NCBI RefSeq assembly: GCF_028502605.1
Contig: NC_079235.1
Span: 186,001 to 250,000 of the forward strand
Reading direction: 5' to 3'
Source: Trichoderma breve
Lineage: Eukaryota; Ascomycota; Sordariomycetes; Hypocreales; Hypocreaceae
Length of the DNA: 64,000 nt
Under the pieces are notes generated by a model. It was given only the letters and a program-made list of their open reading frames with translations. It was not told the origin of the DNA and ran no database searches. A program made the translations under genes and the position numbers. Position 1 is the stretch's first letter. Each line of letters begins with the position of its first letter. Shown one piece after another: positions 10,813 to 21,756 of the stretch.

Positions 10813-12413
10813 GCTGCTGATAATTGGACCCGTTACCCGCTTGTAGGAGACTTGGCTTAGGAAGAAAATTTGAAGTAGAAATGGCTTTATTAGATTGGAT
10901 AGATCGAAAAGGAAAAGTTGCTGGACTCTTATATACACAAACAATCACAGCCATCAGGAGAACCTGGTCTCACCAATCGAACTCAAATCGACCAGTCAGC
11001 GCTAAGATGCTGGAGCCTCTCCACTCGCATTACATCGAACCCCTTAAAGCCAGTAGAAGAAGCAGATGTGATCGTAAGCGGTATACCTGTACTAGCTTTG
11101 CACAGGAAGTGGCGATCTTGTTGCGTAATTCGCCGTGAGGACAGGATTCACCATAACATTAAACCTTTAGGCCCACTTCAGTGAACGCAGATCAAGTAAT
11201 CAGATCAAGTCATCGATATCCTACAATCTGGATTTCATGGGCCGTCAGCTGCATCACTGATCTCAATAAGGGGCCAGCGTTGTGAGCTACTCCATAATAC
11301 AAGTGACGATATCGTACCAATACCGTCCTCAGTAGAGACAACATCAGCCGCCATGCCGTCATCAACACCGGAATTACATAGCTATCGCGTGTTAGAAGTC
11401 AATTTAGTTTCATAGTAGGTAAACCAGCATCAAGATATATAGTGCAGTATGGAATCACAGCACCCGAATGTTGTTGTGATCCAACCCTCAACCAGTATGC
11501 TCAACAAGTTAGGATCACAACATTGGCATAATAAGTGGAGATACTAAGTAAACGCCCCCCTGTAAACTGAAGTTGCTCAAGTGAAGTCAACTGTTCTTCT
11601 CAATTTACCAGCGAGTACATAACTTTCTAGATGCAGCTGTTAGCCTTCAATTCCCATTTTAGAACAAAATAAACCTGATGCAATTTGTCTTTATTAATAC
11701 TTTCGTGTTGCAACTCGAGAGGTTCTCTCATTGTTTAAAGAGAAGGGTTGAATACTTGTCTCAAGTGGGTTGAACCGGCTATCCGGACTCTGGGCAGCCC
11801 GGCAAGGGTCACAACGGTCAGCACTAAAGGGGATTTCCACAATTACCTTGGAGTCTTTGTTCTAAACAAGTAGTGAAGACATGCAGTAATGAGCAAGTCA
11901 AACTGCAGTGTTTCTTCCTAGGCACGAGGATTCCGTTTTGGTAACGCAAACGTACGTCTGGAATTGCTGTTCATTGGCCGGCATGAAAGCCATCTCACAA
12001 TTCATCCTGCCATCGAACATCTCGGATACACGTTCTGCTTGCGACGAAAGCCTTCATGTCAACATACCGCCATCGCTGTTGCCTACAGCCGACCTCGTCG
12101 TGGTACCATATTGTCCCTTGCTCGCCCCATTCCGATGACCGCTATTTTTTCCTTGCTCAGGGGCACCTGTAAATGGCAACATCTTTGGTTGAGGGGTCTT
12201 TCAAAACAGCACTTGTCTTACCAAGTCATTGCTTCATCAATTTCGTATTTGCTACTAGAGGATCATGCGCATGAACAGTAATCAACATGTGTTGCTCACG
12301 AAGTCGCTCTTTTCTTAACGAACTTACATCTCAAAAATTTGTGTAAAAGGCAGTATGCAATAGAAAGGTGCAGCAAAACGTTATGATCATTTTATGGACT
12401 ACCCTCTAGTAGA
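10813..12413. other. Intergenic region
   Basis: 1,601 bases between the DUF3431 start and the 3' end of the P450. Apart from the TATA element near 10.93 kb it shows only short unsupported frames (10824-11138, 11908-12138, 11964-12281). No RNA gene or repeat recognised. Confidence 0.55.
10928..10935 (-). promoter_or_regulatory. TATA box of the DUF3431 gene
   Basis: TATATAAG read on the minus strand, about 116 bases upstream of the chosen ATG at 10812. Its position argues against starting translation at the far upstream in-frame codon. Confidence 0.5.
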
Positions 12414-14117
12414 TCAAGTGGTTGATCTGGGACGGGCAGTCACCTTGAGGCCTCTGGGAGTACAATTTATGCTCTCCCAATGGCTAAACTTCTTCTCATC
12501 GTCCTCGGAAATACCCCATTCAAAAGCCATGACAAGCGCGGCGATGCAAACGCTCAATTCCATGTAAGCCAGATTGCGCCCAATACACGCCCTTCCTCCC
12601 AATGTAAACGGCAGAACAAAATCCTTCAGGTTCCTTCTTTCTTCATCTGAGAAGTCTGGATTTTCGGGAAGCCATCGTTCTGGAAGCCATCTCAAAGGTT
12701 CTCGAAAGAGGCTCTCGTCTCGGTGCATTATGTATACGGAGGAGGAAACGGTCACTCCGGCTGGAACATGGTGGCCCGCAATCACGGCTCCATTTTGAAC
12801 AATTATTCGTGGTAGATTGAATCGAACTGGAGGTAATAGCCTGAATGTTTCGTCCAAAACTGCTGTCAAAAGCGGTATCTTACTCAGCTCCATGTATGAA
12901 GCAATTGGCTGCGATTGTTTTGGCAATGATTCAGTAAGAAGCTTGTAGAGCTTCTGTTGGCTTTCTGGGTGAGATGCAAGCTCATACATGGTATTGGTAA
13001 GGGAGATCTGGATGGTATCATTTCCTGAAAATGATCAGCAAAGATAAACGAAGGCATGCAATGTCGATCGCATCTAGTTAACTCACCCGCATTCAAAAAT
13101 GTACCGCACTCTGCGATGAGTTCTGGCAACTCCATAGGAACAGGGCATCTCTTAGTCTTTTGCGTCGGAAAGAAAGAGAAGAAATCAACGTCCTCGGACT
13201 CGCCTCGTTCCATGCGCTTGACAATACCATATCTTGCCATTCCCGAAAAATGATCTGCAGCTGCCGTCTGATACATCGGCTTCGTAACAAACCTTGAAAT
13301 CTGATACAAAGGCGGGGGAAGATGTGCGCAAAGAGCGTTGAATTGCACACCAGCTTGGAAGCATCGAATCGCTGGCACTTTCAGGACGCGTCCATCGCCG
13401 GCCATGGAGTTACAGTCATCGCTGCCGCATTTCAGGAATCCATAAGATGAAGACCATAGCATTTTGGAGATGACATCGTATGAAAACATGTTCAACCAGG
13501 GTTGTACATCAAATACGCCTTCCAAAACCACGTGCTTGTCATCGTTGGATAAAGCTCCTCCATGCAGCTTAATGCGGATTGCTGCAAGTAACTCCTCCAC
13601 TGAGCTTGTCACTTTAGGTTCCATGCTCAGAATGTTTTTTGCTGAGAATATACTTGACAGATTCTTTCGCTTGATTGAATGCAGTTGGCGATCTGTCGCA
13701 TCGCCCATGGACGGATTGCCGTTTGCCAAATTATCGTAAAAGATATCCTTGAGAATTGGAGAACCATGGCCATATATATCTTTGTATGCCTCAGGAGCAG
13801 AGAAAGAAAGTGTTTTAGGACCGACCCGAAGAACTGGGCCGAGCTGTTGGTGTGCCATGTCGAGAGCTTCATACTTTTTGCCCCGAGCATTGTGCCACAT
13901 CATCCACAAAGGCGACAATGCAGCTGCCAAAGACGGCGAGGGAAACCGGCGTAGACGATGGACATCAGCAAGATAGTATAACACTGAATATAGTAAGGTA
14001 GCAACTGGCAGCGCAACAAGCGCCCCAATGAGGAGTTGAACTAGACATCGAATCAGATACTGTGCAGGTCTTCATGTAGACAGGAGTGCATCCTTTTGAC
14101 ATACCAGTATAACTCAT
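12414..14117 (-). CDS. Cytochrome P450 monooxygenase (complete)
   Basis: Complete P450 of 525 residues, exons 14117-14105, 14040-13087 and 13024-12414. The first exon is only 13 nt (MSYT plus one base); splicing it to the second restores a standard membrane anchor (VQLLIGALVALPVATLLYSV) directly after the start. Landmarks: I-helix FLNAGNDTIQIS (residues about 320-330), ExxR as ETFR at 381-384, PERW region WLPERWLPENP, and heme loop FTLGGRACIGRNLA with Cys469. The usual Thr-Thr pair of the I-helix reads Thr-Ile here, while the key acidic residue and first Thr are kept. The C-terminal part resembles benzoate 4-hydroxylase-like (CYP53-type) enzymes, but the substrate is not known. Three dyad motifs lie in its promoter (separate entry). 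It is expected in the ER membrane. Confidence 0.92.
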
Positions 14118-14230
14118 CACGTATGTGTAAATAATGAAGCTAACACGCAGAATACTTTAAAAACCTTCAAGAATCATGACGAGGTTCGAATATGTTCTGA
14201 GAATTTTGTTTGAGCGTCTGATCAAAGGCC

Positions 14231-14433
14231 TATTTATAAAACTGTGAGGCCGGTATCAATTCTGGCTATCCGAAGTCGGGGTTTGAGAACCAATACTCTC
14301 GTACCATTACATTAGTTTCAGATTCAAGAAGAATATACTGCCCGAACTCGGGTAATAACCATCTAGACGTTGTGTGGTGGTTGAGGGTAAGGTCGTGTAG
14401 CTGTGAATCCCGAACTCGGGAATCGCACTCGGG
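14231..14433 (-). promoter_or_regulatory. P450 promoter with three CCG-N4-CGG sites
   Basis: Upstream of the P450 ATG lie a TATA-like element (tttataaa around 14232-14240) and three copies of a symmetric motif. These are ccgaagtcgggg at 14270-14281, cccgaactcggg at 14341-14352 and cccgaactcggg again at 14409-14420; a half site cactcggg follows at 14426-14433. Each has CCG and CGG arms four bases apart, the everted arrangement some Zn2Cys6 dimers bind. The factor is unknown. The GT-like gene ends at 14643, so these sites most likely serve the P450. Confidence 0.5.
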
Positions 14434-14642
14434 AATTGCACTATGTAAGTTCAACGTCAAGTCCATCGCGAAATAACTGGAAATCAGAATGTGACATTTC
14501 AATGAGATAATTCTAATTTAATTAAACACAGTTTGTCTAAATCTGTTTCTATATAAACAATATGAACGCTTGATCATGCTCTACACAAGCTATGCGATAC
14601 GTATCGAAGAAGACCAACTCGTCAACCGCGACTCTAATCTCC

Positions 14643-15920
14643 TTAATTCGGTAGGCGAAAGTCGTTTGTCTTGGCACCAGGTCCAAGATCTCCTTCGCGC
14701 AATAGAGGGCCGATTTTGAACGCCGGCATCTCTGTAAAATGCAGCTTAACGGGATGTTCTTTTGGGCACCAGTATAGAGTACCATATCTCAACCAATAGG
14801 CGTATGTTCCTGGGACATTATCGCTGCCCTCATTGTTCCTCCATAGTGAGCTCAAAGTCTCACCCATAATTCTAACAATTATGCCTGTGGCGAGCTTCAT
14901 GCCAAAACTTTTGGATAGGCAATCTTCTACAATCTTGCGTGCGAGTCTTTGGTCGTCGCTTTCCTCTTCCCCGGGTTTGGCAACTGGCAGAGACATGAGC
15001 TCAAACTGTTTAGGGCCGTTCCATGCGGTCAGCTCGTTTATAAGCTGTGATCCAACCATGAAGTCATATGCATAGATGTGCTCTGCCACATATTTCGGTC
15101 CGTTCCAATCATCTTCAAGGTCGATCAAGCCCATGACCATGGTAATGACCTGTCCCTGGATGATGTAATCGGTCAACATTTTGGCAGTCTCCTCTCGTGA
15201 ATATGTTCTGCCATTCTCTTCGAATGAGTTTCCAGTATCCAGTAAGGCAATTCCTTTCAGCAAGGGGCTAGCATGCATGCCCTCGGTGCTGGTCTTTCCC
15301 CCATCTTCAGCCCACAGTGCAAGCAGCAGCTTATGACACCGTAGAAAGAAAGGATTGTTTCGTCCTGCGGCCAGAAAATAGTTTGCCATGCCTCGCTCTT
15401 CAGGTCCGCCCATGTTGTAAGTGAAAACATCGTATGGTGAGCTCGGGTCGCCGATGGTAGCGTTCCAGACACGGTCTAAGTCTCCTATTTGGACCATGCC
15501 TACGTCTGCATAGACGCCTCCATATTTTAATAAGAGGGGAAATCTCACAAGATCCGAGATATGCTGGTATGAGTGATGGCCGCCAACCGAGCTATCTGTA
15601 AACGCTTTAGGAAACACATTCGTATCGTGAAGGTCGAGGTAGTGTTCCACATTCAAGGGAGAGCCAGCTTCAAAATCCAGGACGCGGATTACCCATCCCT
15701 TCTTGGAGAATCTTCTGTGCCAATTCCGAACAGTGCGCCGAGTATAGCCGTGCATTTTGCCGATACCGCTGTGCCAGAAGAACCAGATATTCTTCTCGTC
15801 TGAAACGGGCTTAGGATTGAAGAGATCATGGTCCACTTCATCATCTGATCGGAGATCCAATTCATCATGCGGGATGGCGTAAACGCCCTCTGGCATGGGA
15901 TATGACAAGGCCGAGTCCAT
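14643..15920 (-). CDS. Glycosyltransferase-like protein (capsule/GT32-type, DXD-like)
   Basis: Intronless frame of 425 residues with a clear ATG. Residues about 44-75 (NIWFFWHSGIGKMHGYT, then VRNWHRRF) match the start of the Gly_transf_sug/capsular-polysaccharide-synthesis domain. The core DLVRFPLLLKYGGVYADVGM follows at about 125-145; in GT32 enzymes this segment binds nucleotide sugar through DXD. Here the motif reads YADVG, so the second acidic residue is Gly, as in a group of fungal capsule-synthesis-like proteins. No signal peptide or membrane anchor is evident, so a cytosolic protein is possible. It lies upstream of the P450 on the same strand with a 525-base gap. Transfer activity and substrate are unproven. 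Confidence 0.8.
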   Translation of the reverse strand: MDSALSYPMPEGVYAIPHDELDLRSDDEVDHDLFNPKPVSDEKNIWFFWHSGIGKMHGYTRRTVRNWHRRFSKKGWVIRVLDFEAGSPLNVEHYLDLHDTNVFPKAFTDSSVGGHHSYQHISDLVRFPLLLKYGGVYADVGMVQIGDLDRVWNATIGDPSSPYDVFTYNMGGPEERGMANYFLAAGRNNPFFLRCHKLLLALWAEDGGKTSTEGMHASPLLKGIALLDTGNSFEENGRTYSREETAKMLTDYIIQGQVITMVMGLIDLEDDWNGPKYVAEHIYAYDFMVGSQLINELTAWNGPKQFELMSLPVAKPGEEESDDQRLARKIVEDCLSKSFGMKLATGIIVRIMGETLSSLWRNNEGSDNVPGTYAYWLRYGTLYWCPKEHPVKLHFTEMPAFKIGPLLREGDLGPGAKTNDFRLPN

Positions 15921-16885
15921 TATGGGGTAGTTGTGATTGGGTATTGAGAGGAGTGGTCGTATGGCTCATGAATAGTGAAGTAGATAGAAGTTAGTTGCTA
16001 TAGAGATATTTTCCTGTAGGGATTTTCTCCTTAGTTATATCCCTATGGCAAACATTTGCAGTGACTTGCAAATAGGGTATTTGATGGGGCCATTTGCAAG
16101 TTTGTTTTTCGAGATTAGATTGAGGGGCACTCAGCCTTGCGATGAGTCACTACGCGTTATCAAGCGCGACAAATCCTGGCGAAGAGTCACTTCTCGCGGG
16201 GCAGGCTGTGGCAATTTTACACATGAAACAAAGTGTCGTACAAAGCGTCGTACAAAGTACGCGTAGAGTCAGCGCTATGGGGGATGACAAACTCGAAACT
16301 GTCTGCTGTATCTTTACAGAATTTTTCTTTGATCCACTACTGAGTTCTCATCCAGGGAGTCATCTGCTAAAAAACGGGAGGCACAGACGGCTAGCCCGCA
16401 TGTAGTTGCAGTGACTCTACGCGAGGGCTTTAGAAGAATGCACTAACCGTCCCTAAATGACGCCCCCTTACATCTCTGTACTTCAATGGGTGGATGTTCT
16501 TGATCTTCAACGGATAAGCCTCAGCTCAGCGGGGCTCGAAGTCATGAATATGTATTGCAACTGTACTCGTCGCGATCTAGTACCGTTCCCAACTCCATTG
16601 TAGTTCTGGAGACTCAATCGCAATCAATGCAGCCCTCAGATATTCAGTAATACTCTGTGCATAATGCTCATTTCTAATAGTATTTTGCTGCAAAGGATGT
16701 AGGACTGAAAACACGAAACGTGTGACACATAGAACTATGTTCAAATAGAAGAGTTTAGAGAAAATACATAAGTCTTCCATTGCTCAAAGTCTCAATTAAT
16801 ACTCTATTATATCCCTTCAAAGGGTAGTCATTGCTCATTCGCGCACCACCATCATACATCTTTTTTCTATATGCAATGGTTAAAT
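15921..16885. other. Intergenic region
   Basis: 965 bases between the glycosyltransferase-like gene and the acid phosphatase 3' end. It contains a 12-base near-perfect tandem repeat (gtcgtacaaag-type, 16235-16258). No supported gene. Confidence 0.55.
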
Positions 16886-19424
16886 CTAGAGAAGCGACAA
16901 CAAGGCTAGAAGGGCGCAGGCGAAGCCTGGAACAACCAATGCGCGGCTCGCACTGCTACCAACAGGCACAGTGGGAGCTGTAACGCCACCAGTGGAGGTG
17001 GTGGTTACTCCTCCAGTAGGCAATGTGGTGTTCCATGCCACGGGAGAACTAGTTGCGGGCTCGGTCACACCGGCGGGTGTGCTCTCGGAAGTGCTAAATT
17101 GGACGTATTAGTAGAATTCACACTTCAAGAAGAGGTTAAACTTACATGGTGGCTCCGTTCGAGATGGTGTGGGTAAGCGTGCAGGGGCAATCAGTGATGG
17201 TGAGGGTAGTAGCCTAAACAACTGGTTAGTGAAACTTGATCAGAATTGCTCCAAAGGTTGAAGTCTGCTTGCCTGAGTAACAGTGTAAGTGCTGGAGCCG
17301 GCTGTGAAAGTAGTGCTACCAGGGCAGTAAGTTGTGTAGCTAGTGACGACTTCAGTGACGGTCGTTACGCCAGCTGACTGAGAGGCGGATGTTGTAGCAG
17401 CGACGCTGGTGGCTGCGGAGGAGCTGCTGGAGGAGCTGCCAGAGGAGCCACAGGTTCCCTTTGTATCCTTCTTCAAAAGAGTGACCTTGTCGCCCACGGA
17501 GCCATCAGAGCCGTGAACGTAGTTCCATGAAAGAGCAGTGGCGTTGTGAACAGTCAGTGCACCAAATCCAAAGTTGGTCTGGTCGAGATAGGTGGTAATG
17601 TCCAAAAGAGGGTCTGAGTCGAGAGTGCTGTGGCTCTCAATGTTTCCTGCAGCGCCATTGATGATGTGGGTCATGGAATTTCCTGGGTTTGTCCAGTAGG
17701 TGTTGTTGTTGATGATAGAGGCATGGTCGATAGTGCCGTTGGTTCCAAGAGGAAGAAGACGCTCATACCAGTGAATGTGTCTACATAAAGTTAGTACTTG
17801 TATCCCAAGTTGGACAAATAGGTTGTGAAGCATACCCAGAAAGATATAGATCGACTTCGTTTTGCAGCAGAAGATCTTCAAAAGCTGCGCGAATGGTCTT
17901 TTGGTAGGAAGAAACCTGGGAACTATAGAATGGGCGATGGCTCATTGCAATGACCCAGGGGGTCTTGCAGCGATCGATACTCTCCAAATCCTTCTTCAAC
18001 CACTGGTACTGAGCGTAGGCCGTGTTGTCGTTGTAGTCGCCGTTAACAGCGCCGAACGGACCACTGTCGGTAACATAGGTCTGGTTGGCAAAAGGATGAG
18101 TTTGGTTTCCCTTTACATCCTTGGCAAACGGCCACTCGGGGCTGTTGGCGTAATCCGTCTCTCCGTCAAGGGAAATGAAATGGGCCAGGCCATAATCGAA
18201 TGAGTACCAAAAGTTACCAACACCTCCAGTCTCGGGTCCGGGCATGCGGAATCGGTTTTGGAAGGCAGTAAAGTTCCTGCGTGTCGTTAGATGCTAGTTC
18301 CCACATTGTAACATGTTGACAACATACCTCTGAGAAGGCGGGCAGCTATAATAAGTAAGGGAAGACTTGGCAGCACTGCCATTGGGCTGGTTCTTGTTCA
18401 AGTAAGCTGTGAGAACGTTGCCGGGGCCATCAAATTCAGCGCAGCTGGCTTCGTGGTTACCGGGCAGGACCATATGCGGGGCCTTGAGAAAGATAGGGTT
18501 CATCCACTGCTGCCAGAGATCCCAATTCGACTCATAGAGGACACTCATATCTCCGCCCTTGGGGCCACCTTGGTTGGCAATTTCTCCGGCCGGGAGAGGC
18601 GTCTCGTACTCTTTCGGGATAGCACCACCTCCAGGCAGCTGAGTAGAGGTACCATTATAACAGACAGGCCAGTCACTTTCGCAAGGAAGGATTCCAGAAT
18701 ACCAGTCATCAGCATAGCTAATGTCACCTCCATGCCAAATAAATGCGGCGCCATTGTTGACGGCCTCGCTGAGATATTTGTAAGTGCCACCAGCGTTAGT
18801 GTAGCCCATGTCATTGACGACAGCAATGGTGAATTCAGAAGCGTCACCTGCCTCCTTTGCAGTCGTGAAAGACAGAACATCAGATGCAGTAGTGCCGTTG
18901 GCTGCGGGAATCTGGTAATAGTAGGTCTTTCCAGGCTTCAGGTTGCCAATCTGGACATCGTGGAAGAACTCGCTGCACTGTGTGACCACAACCGAGGAGC
19001 ACGAAGGAGTTCGGCCATATCTGCGCATTCTTATTAGCTAGATTTAACACGGAGTCAATTGAGGATAGTAATACGTGATAGATTTGCCGGTGGCGGTATT
19101 GCTGAGGTCGGATGCACTGGTACCCCAGACAACGGAGGGAGCCTCTCCCAAACCAAAGGGGGTCTGGTAGTGGATGTTGATGCCATTTGGTACGTATGCA
19201 AGGGAAATGGCATTGACGTTGTTGGTCGGGTTTGAAGAAGCTGGCTTCACAGCAGGCGGTTCTACCAGTCGCACAAATCCTTTACCATTGCCATTGACAG
19301 TCGGGTCAATCCAGTCGCCAATGGGGACTTTGGGCCCAGTATAAGGATAAAGCTCGTCGACGGTGGGCGCAGCATCAACCACCACGGCGAGGATGGCTCC
19401 CAAGAGAGGAGCCGCGGACTTCAT
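16886..19424 (-). CDS. Secreted purple acid phosphatase, GPI-type
   Basis: Metallophosphoesterase of about 755 residues that should release phosphate from organic esters outside the cell. Six exons (19424-19075, 19020-18328, 18276-17836, 17780-17273, 17213-17146, 17093-16886) join in frame. A signal peptide (MKSAAPLLGAILAVVVDA) precedes a fibronectin-like N-domain. The metal motifs appear in order: NDMG (D187; usual family form GDxG), GGDISYADDW (D216, Y219), LPGNHEASC, AMSHRPFYS and LSGHIHWYER. A Ser/Thr-rich stalk follows, and the protein ends in a hydrophobic GPI-like tail (ALVVPGFACALLALLSLL). The fourth intron starts gcaagc after CAG and ends TTTAG, so it is a GC-AG intron; the others are GT-AG. 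Longer than typical fungal acid phosphatases because of the stalk. Phosphate-starvation control is usual for the family, but no site was assigned. Confidence 0.9.
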
Positions 19425-20904
19425 TGTGGATAATGAATTGATCCTTTCTACTGGTCTGGTATTCGAAAAGCAAGGAAACCACGCGACTGAGGGCGATTTC
19501 TTGACGCACAACCGCTCACGAAACCAAAACAGACAGAAACAAAACGCGACCGAGAGCTGGGGGCATTTAATACAAATTGATTCCGCCGCTTGCCCAGGCA
19601 TTGACACGGCCAGCTATCTGGTCCATTTTCACCTGCCATATGGATGAAGGTGTTATCACGACTCCATTCGAACTCGGTGTAGTTGGGATACGATCCCGAT
19701 CCGTCCCAGCACTAACAACGCTTTTCATATGCCCGATATGGGCAAAACTCCTCCAATCCAATGGAGTCGCAGATTACACGTGCAGATAGGCAACGCCGTG
19801 AAGGACTCAGCGCGAACAAAACAGCCAACAGTTGTGGATCCATTGCTAGCTCGACCACAGACCCTGGCATTTTTCCAGGGCCTTTTTGTAAATGAATCGG
19901 TTAATCGGCATCGAATATTTTTCTGGGCACCACTGAAAATGCTCCAGATGGTAAGCAAAAACGCGTTGGCAAGCAGCAGAGACAGTCCTCCCACACGAGC
20001 TGTCAAAATTTTCCTCCGCAAAGCACAGCCCAGAGATGTTGAGGCTAATTTTACCCCAGTCGAGGATCGATAACATCCCGACTTTTACCTCTCTATCGAA
20101 ATCATAGTGAGCAATCCTCCTACTGTACTACGTATACCAGAACCATTGAGTTCCTCAGAGTAACGATGCAGCATCACTCCCAAAAGTCGGGATGTTTTCA
20201 CGCGCATCTACGAATCTCTACGAATCTCCGGGCTACGGCAACCATTTCGCCAGAATTAGCCTTAGCCTGCCGTTGTCGGTCCAAAAAAAGGTTTAGCTGC
20301 CAATAGCCGTCAGGTACCAGCTTGCCAGCGTCATGATCCTCCATTTAAGAGTGTGTGTGGCGTCCTGCTTCCCGCACATCGTATGAATGGATATATACCA
20401 CGTGGATTGAACGTTATAAGCAAGTGAAATGCAATCCATTCATCCGCCAGCACAACATGAATGTCTTCGTCATTATGAAGCAATGCCAAGCAATGCCTTT
20501 TATCCAGCTGAAACATGGAGAAACGAGGAGCTGTGATTCGGTTCTCTACAAAAATACTCTAAGCAGCCTAAATACAGTCAGTGGCTCAGTCAGTTGGCCT
20601 CGGTGAGCCTTGAAAGAGCTGATGAAAGCAGCCTATACACATGAACAAATGAAAACGCAGCAATTCCTAAGCAAGGCGCACGATGCCTGTGCACATGTCT
20701 CCATATCGTAATACATAAATGAGTGCCAGACTCGGAATACCATTCCGGTTCACCTACTGAGCACTACGTACCTCAGCCTATATATCGTCCACGTGGCAAG
20801 GCAGATCGATGAAACCCCCAGCTGCTCTACTGATTTCTTACACGATCCGTGATAATGGCGGCAGCATAGTTATGTAGTCATACAGAATGTATGAAATGCA
20901 TTTC
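19425..20904. other. Phosphatase promoter and intergenic region
   Basis: 1,480 bases between the acid phosphatase start and the 3' end of the dehydrogenase, both on the minus strand. It holds the phosphatase promoter, a 15-base inverted repeat (separate entry) and a direct repeat of ctacgaatct near 20.21 kb. Small open frames here lack any family motif. Confidence 0.55.
20072..20196. repeat. 15-base perfect inverted repeat
   Basis: aacatcccgactttt at 20072-20086 is matched by its exact reverse complement aaaagtcgggatgtt at 20182-20196, with 95 bases between them. It lies about 650-770 bases upstream of the acid phosphatase ATG. Each arm contains a CCCGA/TCGGG core. It could form a stem, be paired binding sites, or be the ends of a tiny element. 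Confidence 0.7.
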
Positions 20905-21756
20905 TTATTGCTCCGACAAGACTCTATAAACGGCAATCATATCCTCATCCTCCAATCCGGAATCAATTGCTTGTTTGTACAAGGAGTTGCATACTTGGAT
21001 GAGAGGAGTCTTTGCTTCTGCGGCCTTCGCCGCTGTCCGAATGAGCTCAGTACTGTTATAGCAATCCTTCACAGCCGCTTGGGCAGACCAGTCCTGTTTG
21101 GCCATTTTGGCTAGCTTTATCTTCGAATAAGCAGAGGCCAGGGGGCCAGCATCCAGCACGCTACTAAATGCTTCAAGATTAAGACCCTGTGCTCGGGCTA
21201 GGTTCATCGATTCCGCGAGCCCAGCGGTAACAGTGATGAGAAAAATGTTAACCGCGTATTTCGTCTTCAGGCCGGCCCCGATAGGCCCGCAATAAACAGC
21301 TGCACTGGTAATTGGCTCGACAAAAGGTCTGATGCGCTCGCACTCGGCCTGGTCGCCGGCCATCATTCCCACCAGATTCCCTGTTTCGGCTGGCACTTTG
21401 CTCCCGCTGACAGGCATCTCGATAAACTTGCCACCTGCTTCCTGGACCTCTTTTGCCAGACTCTGGCTGAACTCCACAGAAACCGAGCTGGTGTTGACAA
21501 GCGTCTTTCCGCGAAGGGCCTTTCTGAAGTCGTCATCGATTACAGACCGTATGGCAGGGCCGTCAAACATCATAGTGAAGATGACATCGGATTGTTCGAC
21601 CACTTTGGCTGGTGTCTGGCCAAGTCCAGCTCCGGCTTGTACCAACGCTGCGCACTTAGAGGCCGTTCTATTCCAAACAGTGGTGGGGAATCTGCGACAC
21701 AAATTGAGGGCCATGGGCGTTCCCATCACGCCTAGGCCTAAGAATCCAACGCTCAT
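20905..21756 (-). CDS. 6PGDH/3-hydroxyisobutyrate dehydrogenase-like reductase
   Basis: Intronless NAD(P)-dependent beta-hydroxyacid dehydrogenase of 283 residues. The N-terminal Rossmann motif is GFLGLGVMGTPMALNL (residues 4-19), followed by VWNRT. The substrate-binding signature MPVSGSKVPAETG lies at 114-126, and the catalytic lysine segment GAGLKTKYAVN gives K166 with N170. The absence of an Arg right after the first Rossmann motif leaves NAD/NADP choice open; VWNRTASK is compatible with NADP. Substrates in the family are short hydroxyacids or reduced imines. No targeting signal or PTS1 (ends LSEQ). It has no close gene partner; the next gene is over 1 kb away. Length is normal (family 280-300). 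Confidence 0.9.
   Translation of the reverse strand: MSVGFLGLGVMGTPMALNLCRRFPTTVWNRTASKCAALVQAGAGLGQTPAKVVEQSDVIFTMMFDGPAIRSVIDDDFRKALRGKTLVNTSSVSVEFSQSLAKEVQEAGGKFIEMPVSGSKVPAETGNLVGMMAGDQAECERIRPFVEPITSAAVYCGPIGAGLKTKYAVNIFLITVTAGLAESMNLARAQGLNLEAFSSVLDAGPLASAYSKIKLAKMAKQDWSAQAAVKDCYNSTELIRTAAKAAEAKTPLIQVCNSLYKQAIDSGLEDEDMIAVYRVLSEQ

Noticed and set aside
10813..10944. N-terminal extension of the DUF3431 frame
   Set aside because: No ATG in the extension and it runs over the TATA box; the internal methionine at 10812 fits the family.
16235..16258. 12-base near-perfect tandem repeat
   Set aside because: Too short and isolated to call a functional element.
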